Shown: in pieces, positions 57,593 through 64,000 of the stretch
How positions within the stretch are numbered: position 1 is the first letter of the stretch
Layout of the letters: every line of letters begins with the position of its first letter
Assembly (NCBI GenBank): GCA_024743255.1
Contig: JANSWY010000025.1
Coordinates: 1 to 64,000 of the forward strand
Source of the DNA: a bacterium
GTDB lineage: Bacteria; Bacteroidota; Bacteroidia; Cytophagales; Cyclobacteriaceae
DNA: 64,000 nucleotides
Direction of reading: 5' to 3'
Made by a program: the position numbers and the translations under genes
Notes under the pieces: generated by a model
What the model saw: the letters and a program-made list of their open reading frames with translations, nothing else
What the model was told of the DNA's origin: nothing
The model's database searches: none

Positions 57593-58318
57593 CTAGCTAA
57601 GTAGCTGGTCATTTAAGAGGTTCAATTGAAGACACTTCCTGTATTTATTTGATTGTCTGAATCTTATGAAAGTCTCGCAATGACTCATTCGATGGATATC
57701 TGAACCTAAAAAATCTATTAATTTATTCTGCAACATTTTTTCTGCCACTCTTTTAGCTGCTTTAGAATAGTAACCCATAAAAGAACTTGCGGTAACCTGA
57801 AAAAGTACTCCAAGCTGCTTAAGTTTTATTAAGTAATCTGGGTCATTTTGTATAAAATCATATCGCTCAGGGTGGGCCAGGACTGGTTTATATCCATTGG
57901 AAGTAAGTAAAAATATTGCTTCTTCGAAAAAGTGAGGTTTGTTTATGAAGGGCGTTTCCACCAAGATGTTCTTATCACCGAAAGTTAACAACTCCTCTGA
58001 ATTATTCACCTTTCTTAAGAATTCGCGATCGATGTAATACTCGGCTGCAGCTTCAATTGTAAGTGATATTCCTTCTTTTTCAATTGCTCTTTGAATCTCA
58101 TTAAGTCCTTCTCTAATTATTTTGGGAGTATTACTGTAAAATTCATGTGCGATATGGGGTGTTGTTACTACCTTTTGAATTCCAATTTTAGACAACTCCC
58201 TGAGAATTTTCACAGATTCATCAATTGATTTCACTCCGTCATCAATTCCAGGTATTAAGTGAGAATGAACATCAACTCTTAAATCATTTACTTTCTTCGG
58301 AGAAAAAAACTTAATCAA
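57593..58318 (-). CDS. CpsB/CapC-type tyrosine-protein phosphatase (PHP domain)
   Basis: The 241-residue metal-dependent PHP phosphatase has His18-x-His20 (DVHSHLIPGIDDG), then TTPHIAHEF, the Glu region LTIEAAAEYYID, AHPERYDFI and FLGSDIHRMSH, all metal ligands of the family. It removes phosphate from the tyrosine-rich tail of the Wzc kinase and so controls polysaccharide export. No ATG is available before the metal site: the best start is TTG at 58318, one base after the wzc stop. Its first codons share a 15-bp direct repeat with the end of wzc. Confidence 0.88.
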   Translation of the reverse strand: MIKFFSPKKVNDLRVDVHSHLIPGIDDGVKSIDESVKILRELSKIGIQKVVTTPHIAHEFYSNTPKIIREGLNEIQRAIEKEGISLTIEAAAEYYIDREFLRKVNNSEELLTFGDKNILVETPFINKPHFFEEAIFLLTSNGYKPVLAHPERYDFIQNDPDYLIKLKQLGVLFQVTASSFMGYYSKAAKRVAEKMLQNKLIDFLGSDIHRMSHCETFIRFRQSNKYRKCLQLNLLNDQLLS

Positions 58319-58344
58319 TTTACCAAGTGAAAAACTTAATCAAT
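58305..58344 (-). repeat. Direct repeat at the wzc / phosphatase junction
   Basis: A 15-bp word (plus strand aaaaacttaatcaat) occurs at 58305-58319 and 58330-58344, 25 bases apart. On the minus strand the first met copy encodes the end of wzc (LIKFFTW-stop); the second supplies the TTG start and LIKFF-like beginning of the phosphatase. Confidence 0.8.
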
Positions 58345-60704
58345 GAGTGAAATTTATTTTGTGGTTTAAGGTCCTCGTAATAACCATCACTATATCCTTT
58401 ACCATAACCATAGCCATAACCCATACCATCACCTAATGAGTTAAATATGACCGTTAAGTTCTTAAACTTATTCAATTTCTTGAGATCATTCAATGTATTG
58501 ACGTATTCCCTTTTCGAATAATCTGAACGTAAAACATAGATTTGCAAATCTGCACTTTTCATAGCTAGAATTCCATCGGTTACTAAACCAACTGGCGGTG
58601 TGTCAAGAACTACAGTATCATAGTCTTTCTTTAGGTTGTTAACCAAATTCTCAAAGCCTTTTGAAAGCAGTAACTCAGATGGATTAGGAGGTATTGGTCC
58701 TGCTGGTATATAATCTAGAGTTGGGAGATTTGTCTTTCTTATCCCATCCTTATAATTATACTTATTTATCAAAATCGTACTTACTCCAATTTCTTCCTTT
58801 TCTTTTTCGGAACCATTCTGACCAAAGGCTAAACCAATTTTAGGTTTCCTCATATCCAAGTCCACCACGCATACCTTTTGCTTAGAAAGAGCCATAATTC
58901 CTGCAAGATTCACTCCCACAAAGGTTTTTCCTTCCCCACTTACAGTAGAGGTTACAGCAATCACATGATTTTGTCCAGTCCCATTAAGAAATTCCATGTT
59001 GGTCCGGATTGCTCTTAAAGATTCGCTAACGGACGACTTGGGGTTTTCATCAATAATTAGTTTAGCATGGGCCAATTTGCCTTTTTGATAAGCAGGTATC
59101 CCTCCTAGAACTGGCACGGAAACAATACTGTCAAGCTCCTTCAAGCTTGTAATCCTATTGTTTAGAAGAAATTTAGCCGCTATTAATAATATTGAGAAAA
59201 TGATACCTACTACAAACCCGACAGCATGGATCAAAAGGTTATTGGGGTGCACAGGGTTAGAAGGAAGTGAAGCGCTTGCTAAAATAACTGATTTGTTGAC
59301 AGTCCCAGCTTGCGTTATCTCCAATTGCATTTTACTTTGACGCATTGATTGCATAAACTGCTCTTGCAATGTATAAACTCTTCGATTCTTATTGTATTCT
59401 GTTCCCATGGATGGTAGCTCCGCAAAATTAGCTTCTAGCAATGATCTTCGAGATTCAACATCTCTTAGTCTTTCCTTAGTCACCTTTTTATAAACCTCAA
59501 TCAATTCAGAAACATGGCTCTTAACTTCTGATAAACGACTATCTAACCTTTGGATAACCAGCGTGTTTTCATTGTAAGAATCAAGTTTCAATTTTCTCTC
59601 GCTAAAGAGCTTGGTATATTGCTCAATACTGTTATAGAAATCCTTTGGTAATTGCCTAGCTATAAAAGGGTTAAATTGAGGAACTTCTTCCCCATTTATT
59701 TGTTGTTCAATGAGAATTATGTTCTCTAAATTAGTTTGGATTGAAACTTTTTGTGAGTCTAGCGTCTCTAGTAAACCAATGGTCTTGTTGATATCATTTT
59801 GAAGGCTTGTAGTTCTATTCTCAATTGTAAAATTCTCAAAGTAATCTTCATACTCCTCCAGTTTGTCATTTGTCTGGCCGATTAATTTCTCCAGAAAATT
59901 TATTTTTTGTTTTAAAGCCTGATTTGTAGCTTCCTTCGCATAAAAGAGATAAAGAGTATCAATTGCTGTTATAAAATCTCTAGCCTTATATTTATTATAA
60001 TCCCTAAGGGAAATCTTAATCGTTTTAGCATTAAAGTTTTCAGGAGTGACTGAGACATTGTTTTTTAGATAATTTATAACACTTTGTTGACTATTTAGCA
60101 CAAAATAATATCTTCCAGGGCCTGTTTCATTATTGTAGTTTTCAGTCTTTTCAATCAACAGGTTGAATGGTCCAGACGAAATATCATCCCCGAATTTATA
60201 CTGAGCCTTAATTTCTCTTCCCGAATACTGATACGATAGTACATAGTTTCTTTCATCGAGAATTTCTATATCGATTGGTTTATCATAGATTGAAGGATCA
60301 AGCACTTTGAAACTCACTTCAAAAGGTGAATTATTATAACGTTCATCGGTCAGGTATCTTCCATAGTAATGATAAGCGACATTATAGTTGATGACATTTG
60401 AAACCCTTGTGAAAAACAATTTGGATTTCAACAACTCTATTTCACCACTCAACCCACTGATATTGGACCCCACTGCAGGATTAGAAATTCCAAGAATAGC
60501 AGCTTCACTCTCCACTTCAAGCTTAATAATGGATTCAGATTCATATACCGGTTTGGTATATCTCAAGTACAGGTAAGCTAACGAATTAGTTAAAATCAAA
60601 ATGAGTACAACCCATAAAATGCTTTTCTTTAATATCAGCTTTACTTTTCCCAGATCCAAACTGGAAAACAAATCATTACCACTATCTATATAACCTTCCG
60701 ACAC
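58320..60704 (-). CDS. Wzc-like polysaccharide co-polymerase and tyrosine autokinase
   Basis: The 794-residue inner-membrane protein has two membrane helices (29-49 and 491-514) framing a periplasmic Wzz domain with long coiled coils (about 260-470), then a BY-kinase: Walker A in STVSGEGKTF (586-595), Walker A' VVDLDMRKP (613-621) and Walker B TVVLDTPP (697-704). The tail is a Gly-Tyr run (six Tyr between 763 and 776), the autophosphorylation cluster. It sets chain length and couples export with Wza. The start is GTG, three bases after the wza stop; no ATG fits. Confidence 0.93.
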   Translation of the reverse strand: MSEGYIDSGNDLFSSLDLGKVKLILKKSILWVVLILILTNSLAYLYLRYTKPVYESESIIKLEVESEAAILGISNPAVGSNISGLSGEIELLKSKLFFTRVSNVINYNVAYHYYGRYLTDERYNNSPFEVSFKVLDPSIYDKPIDIEILDERNYVLSYQYSGREIKAQYKFGDDISSGPFNLLIEKTENYNNETGPGRYYFVLNSQQSVINYLKNNVSVTPENFNAKTIKISLRDYNKYKARDFITAIDTLYLFYAKEATNQALKQKINFLEKLIGQTNDKLEEYEDYFENFTIENRTTSLQNDINKTIGLLETLDSQKVSIQTNLENIILIEQQINGEEVPQFNPFIARQLPKDFYNSIEQYTKLFSERKLKLDSYNENTLVIQRLDSRLSEVKSHVSELIEVYKKVTKERLRDVESRRSLLEANFAELPSMGTEYNKNRRVYTLQEQFMQSMRQSKMQLEITQAGTVNKSVILASASLPSNPVHPNNLLIHAVGFVVGIIFSILLIAAKFLLNNRITSLKELDSIVSVPVLGGIPAYQKGKLAHAKLIIDENPKSSVSESLRAIRTNMEFLNGTGQNHVIAVTSTVSGEGKTFVGVNLAGIMALSKQKVCVVDLDMRKPKIGLAFGQNGSEKEKEEIGVSTILINKYNYKDGIRKTNLPTLDYIPAGPIPPNPSELLLSKGFENLVNNLKKDYDTVVLDTPPVGLVTDGILAMKSADLQIYVLRSDYSKREYVNTLNDLKKLNKFKNLTVIFNSLGDGMGYGYGYGKGYSDGYYEDLKPQNKFHSLIKFFTW

Positions 60705-60707
60705 TTC

Positions 60708-61532
60708 TTAAATATTTTGAATTATCAAATAAAGTGTAAGGACACTTGATATTATACCAATGATTGGTGAGGAATCCCTCAAACCTTGTTGAACGGGCCT
60801 TTTCCACGGCTCAATATAGATCACATCACCGGGTTCCACTGCTGTAAGTCCAGTTCTAATTGAGGAGACATTACTTAAGTCAATTTGGAATACTTTTGGA
60901 TCATTATAAGGCCCTCTGATCAACCTTACATTTTGTGCTTTTGCATTTGCATTGACTCCTCCAGATAGAGCAATAATTTCTAGCAGACTCATTTTCTCAT
61001 TAACCAGCGGAATCACCTTACCACCATTAGCTCCAAGTACAATCACTCTCTTATTTACAAATTGTAGCTTGACAAATGTTCCTTTATAATATTGATTATA
61101 GAGCTGTTCTAATTTCGCCTCAGCCTCAAAAATTGTCAAACCTTCCAAAGGCACAACTCCTAAAATTGGCAATTTAACCATACCATCCTCCTGCAGGAGA
61201 TACTGGAAGTTTCTTTGCCCATTCTGTTGATTCATCATTGCTCCTCCACCCTGTTGAACCAATTCAAAATTCGGATCAATTATGCGTTCTCCTCCGTTTG
61301 TAAAAACGTCAATCCTTAAATAATCATTCTTTTGAATGACGTAATTTTTTTCAGCTTTCACCACTGCTTGTGAAAGATCATTCTCAGAAAAATCAGAATC
61401 TAATTGAAACATCAAATCCTGCTTATACATCTTACAGGAAGTAAAAAACAATAATAAAACGATGAGCGTTAATGATGATCTAATCAATCGATTGACATTT
61501 ACAGAAATTCCGATGTATTCAAAGTTTTTCAA
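60708..61532 (-). CDS. Wza-like polysaccharide export lipoprotein
   Basis: The product is an outer-membrane export lipoprotein (LLFFTSC) with the Poly_export domain (YVIQKNDYLRIDVFTNGGE...) and a SLBB-type segment (VIVLGANGGKVIPLVNEKMSLLEIIALSGGV). The C-terminus has a hydrophobic helix (IIGIISSVLTLYLIIQ) that would cross the outer membrane. The frame opens at TTG 61532, directly after an in-frame stop; a TTG at 61487 would give a normal lipoprotein signal (about 18 residues). No ATG fits. It follows the glycosyltransferase gene by 12 bases and precedes wzc by three. Confidence 0.9.
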   Translation of the reverse strand: MKNFEYIGISVNVNRLIRSSLTLIVLLLFFTSCKMYKQDLMFQLDSDFSENDLSQAVVKAEKNYVIQKNDYLRIDVFTNGGERIIDPNFELVQQGGGAMMNQQNGQRNFQYLLQEDGMVKLPILGVVPLEGLTIFEAEAKLEQLYNQYYKGTFVKLQFVNKRVIVLGANGGKVIPLVNEKMSLLEIIALSGGVNANAKAQNVRLIRGPYNDPKVFQIDLSNVSSIRTGLTAVEPGDVIYIEPWKRPVQQGLRDSSPIIGIISSVLTLYLIIQNI

Positions 61533-61544
61533 TCTTTACGTTAT

Positions 61545-62693
61545 TTAATTTGATACTAGTGACTTCTTTGAGATTAAGTTAGCCCCAGGTACGATCCTAT
61601 TAATTTCATCGAAGTACTTTTCGATAACTATTTCCACATCAAATTTTTCCGTTGCAAGCAGATTGCTATTTTCACCAAACTGTTTTATTTGGGATTCAGC
61701 AGAGAGAAGCATTTTAGACATTGCATTTGCAAGATCTTTGGAATCTCTTGGGTTGCAAAGAAAACCATTATAGTTATCAATTACCACATTTTTACAGCCT
61801 GGTACATTTGTCGCTACTAATGGTTTGCTCATACAGGCTGCTTCAAGAAGAGTTCTGGGAGTCCCTTCTCTATAACTTGGCAATACCACACAATCACTAT
61901 CTGCCAGAAACGCTCTTACATCGTCGCTAGTACCAAGGTATTCAATCGCTCCGTCCTTAATGTGCTTCTCAAACTTCTCCAAATCAACTGATCGCTTATG
62001 CTCAGGGTCCTTTTTACCCAACAGTTGAAATTTCACTTCCTGATTCTCTTGTTTCAAACTACTGGCCGCTTCGCAATATTCCATTACTCCTTTGTCAATA
62101 AGTAATCGAGAAATCATCAAAAACGTAAATGGCCTCTTATTGTATTCAATTTTATAGGAGCTAAAAAAGTCAACATTAATACCTGAACCTGGTACTAAAC
62201 CAGTTTTGCCAGTATCAATTTTAACTTCATCTAAGAAAATGGACTTATCATCTTCGTTCTGAAAAAAAATGAAATTCGATTTGCGAAACGCATATCTGTA
62301 TAAGCCAACGATAAATGTTTTCATCAACTTATTCCAAAGAAATGTAGTTCCCAGGCCGCTGACGTTATTAATGATTGGCACATTCTCTTTCTTACATGCG
62401 AGAGTACCATATATATTTGGTTTTATCGTATAAGACAAAACTATATCTGGCTTCTCCTCTGATAAAATCAAACGAAAATCCTTTAGGTATTTAAGGTCTT
62501 TCAAAGGATTTAAGCCACTATTTTCCAGTTTAATTGGCCTATGACGACATCCCATTTCAATTAACCTTGAAGTGTAATCATCCGTAGGAGCAATAGCTAA
62601 AACCTCATGCCCTAATTCTAGAAGTCTCTTGACAAGATCAATACGAAAATTGTAAATATTCCACGAGGTATTAATAGCGATTCCTACCTTCAT
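61545..62693 (-). CDS. GT4-type glycosyltransferase
   Basis: This 382-residue GT-B enzyme transfers a sugar to a growing surface polysaccharide. The N-terminal acceptor domain starts MKVGIAINTSWNIYNFRIDL, with SYTIKPNIYGTLAC and NNVSGLGTTF resembling the PglA/CapM-like branch. The donor domain has FLMISRLLIDKG and the E-x7-E motif Glu276...Glu284 (REGTPRTLLEA). It is first of the export operon (glycosyltransferase, wza, wzc, phosphatase). Sugar specificity cannot be told. Confidence 0.93.
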   Translation of the reverse strand: MKVGIAINTSWNIYNFRIDLVKRLLELGHEVLAIAPTDDYTSRLIEMGCRHRPIKLENSGLNPLKDLKYLKDFRLILSEEKPDIVLSYTIKPNIYGTLACKKENVPIINNVSGLGTTFLWNKLMKTFIVGLYRYAFRKSNFIFFQNEDDKSIFLDEVKIDTGKTGLVPGSGINVDFFSSYKIEYNKRPFTFLMISRLLIDKGVMEYCEAASSLKQENQEVKFQLLGKKDPEHKRSVDLEKFEKHIKDGAIEYLGTSDDVRAFLADSDCVVLPSYREGTPRTLLEAACMSKPLVATNVPGCKNVVIDNYNGFLCNPRDSKDLANAMSKMLLSAESQIKQFGENSNLLATEKFDVEIVIEKYFDEINRIVPGANLISKKSLVSN

Positions 62694-62877
62694 GATCCTT
62701 TAAATAGTTTCTTTTTAAGTCCCAACCCAAGCACAACGCTAAAACTCTCTCTACTTAAGAAACCCGGAAATGTGTGGTTCAAAAAATATAGTGTCGTAGC
62801 GAATTTGGTATTGTAAAGATATTGGGATTTTTTGTGATTTAGCCAATAATATCGGCCAACCTACCAATTCTTTAGAC

Positions 62878-62885
62878 TAATTTTG
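62878..62885 (+). promoter_or_regulatory. Probable -7 box of the hflX promoter
   Basis: TAATTTTG, an exact TAnnTTTG, 28 bases before the probable hflX start. I see no clear TTG about 19 bases upstream, so the -33 part is weak. Confidence 0.5.
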
Positions 62886-62912
62886 CAGAATTCACATCGT
62901 CAAGTAGGGATT

Positions 62913-64000
62913 TTGATAGAAACGAAGAAAAAAAACGAGAAAGCAGTATTGGTGGCACTTGTTCCAAAGGGACAAGCAGATGAGAAAACACGTGAATACT
63001 TAGATGAACTAGAGTTTCTGGCTCAGACTTTGGATATCGATACAAAAGGGATTTTCACCCAAAAGTTAGATTCACCAGATAGACGGACATTTATTGGCAA
63101 AGGTAAACTGGATGAAGTCAAAGAATTCTCAAAAGCGGAGCAGGCAGATTGCATCATTTTTGATGATGATCTTAGCCCATCTCAATTGAGAAACCTCGAA
63201 AAGGAGCTTAAACTAAAAATATACGATCGCAGTTTATTAATACTGGATATTTTTTTGAAAAGAGCTCAAACAGCACAGGCAAAAACACAGGTTGAGCTTG
63301 CCCGGTTTCAATACCTAATGCCAAGACTGACTCGAATGTGGACTCACCTGGAAAGACAAAGAGGGGGAACCGGAACCAGAGGTGGAGCAGGAGAGAAAGA
63401 AATTGAAACAGATAGAAGGATTATCAGAGATCAAATCACTGTACTAAAGAAGAAACTCGAGAAGATTGAAAAGCAAAGTGCTACAAGACGTAAATCACGA
63501 AGTAATGTGGTTAGGGTGGCACTTGTTGGTTATACCAATGCCGGGAAGTCTACCTTGATGCGAAAGCTTAGTAAAGAACAAGTGTATGCCAAGGATGAGT
63601 TATTTGCTACTGTAGATTCTACTGTAAGGAAGGTAGTCATTAACCAGATCCCATTCCTGCTCTCCGATACTGTTGGTTTTATCAGGAAACTACCTCATAA
63701 CCTTATTGAATCGTTCAAATCAACATTGGATGAGGTGAAGGAAGCTGATATCTTATTGCATGTTGTTGATGTCTCAAACCCGGCGTATGAAGAACATATG
63801 CAGGTTGTAGACAATACATTAAAAGAAATTGGAGCAGCAGAGATCAAAACGATCAAAATTTACAATAAAATAGATGCGATCGAAGTAAACCCGGAAGAGG
63901 ACATTGAAAGCATGAATGGGTTCCCGTATGACATCTCCAAAAGCAAATTCAACAAAAAGAATTTATCTGTATTCTTAAGTGCTCTTGATAAGAATCATAT
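62913..64000 (+). CDS. hflX: GTPase HflX, 5' part (runs off the window)
   Basis: The frame is open to the end of the window (over 360 residues). HflX binds ribosomes and splits stalled ones under stress. The N-terminal domain has LVALVPKGQAD, LDSPDRRTFIGKGKLDEV and VELARFQYLMPRLTRMWTHLERQRGG (given in parts), then the GTPase: VGYTNAGKST (G1), DTVGFIRKLPH (G3) and NKID (G4). No ATG precedes the conserved region; TTG at 62913 fits best (LIETKKKNEKAV), with a -7 box 28 bases upstream. It is divergent from the polysaccharide operon. Confidence 0.95.
   Translation, partial: MIETKKKNEKAVLVALVPKGQADEKTREYLDELEFLAQTLDIDTKGIFTQKLDSPDRRTFIGKGKLDEVKEFSKAEQADCIIFDDDLSPSQLRNLEKELKLKIYDRSLLILDIFLKRAQTAQAKTQVELARFQYLMPRLTRMWTHLERQRGGTGTRGGAGEKEIETDRRIIRDQITVLKKKLEKIEKQSATRRKSRSNVVRVALVGYTNAGKSTLMRKLSKEQVYAKDELFATVDSTVRKVVINQIPFLLSDTVGFIRKLPHNLIESFKSTLDEVKEADILLHVVDVSNPAYEEHMQVVDNTLKEIGAAEIKTIKIYNKIDAIEVNPEEDIESMNGFPYDISKSKFNKKNLSVFLSALDKNH

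Overview
The window looks like a chromosomal segment of a marine or free-living Bacteroidota, most likely of the Cytophagales. The evidence is its AT-rich composition, the SusC/SusD pair, a hybrid two-component regulator, type IX secretion sorting domains, lipoproteins with acidic residues after the lipid cysteine, and promoters of the TAnnTTTG type with almost no Shine-Dalgarno sequences. No rRNA, CRISPR array, transposase or integrase was seen.

Layout. 1-500: the 3' end of a LytTR regulator cut by a perfect 51-bp inverted duplication at the window edge, then a 75-residue LuxR-type DNA-binding protein. 0.8-11 kb: pckA, a royal-jelly/yellow-like beta-propeller protein, a DUF3857/transglutaminase-like protein, an ALDH7-type aldehyde dehydrogenase, a DegP/HtrA protease, Hsp20, tRNA-Asn with a decayed second copy beside it, and a leucine-rich-repeat protein. 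11.1-30.9 kb: a xylan utilisation locus, all on the minus strand. It holds two GH10 xylanases (one lipoprotein, one with a T9SS sorting domain), a GH3 glycosidase, SusC, SusD, two IPT-type surface glycan-binding lipoproteins, a 1372-residue hybrid two-component regulator and a cupin. TGCA-centred dyads sit in front of several of its transcription units.

31-40.5 kb: a protein made only of a signal peptide and a sorting domain, a NAD(P)HX repair enzyme directly behind nuoABCD, a LON-domain protein, a monomeric isocitrate dehydrogenase, panB and a redoxin. 40.5-51.4 kb: an amidohydrolase, a TPR lipoprotein, a glycerophosphodiesterase, aspS, tadA and sod. They are followed by an unusual pair: a lipoprotein joining a c-type haem domain to a PHM-like copper monooxygenase core, and a protein joining a carboxypeptidase-regulatory domain to DUF3179. 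51.4-64 kb: uvrB, aroE, a DUF368 transporter, a ComA-like phosphosulfolactate synthase, a TPR protein, and an exopolysaccharide export operon (glycosyltransferase, Wza, Wzc, PHP-type tyrosine phosphatase) in which three consecutive genes lack an ATG start. The 5' part of hflX ends the window.

How the genes work together. In the xylan locus the regulator probably senses xylo-oligosaccharides in the periplasm. Surface GH10 enzymes cut xylan, the glycan-binding proteins and SusD hold the products, SusC imports them, and the GH3 enzyme finishes them. The haem/copper monooxygenase and DUF3179 pair is the best candidate for an undescribed system. These roles are inferred from sequence motifs read by eye; no database search was run.
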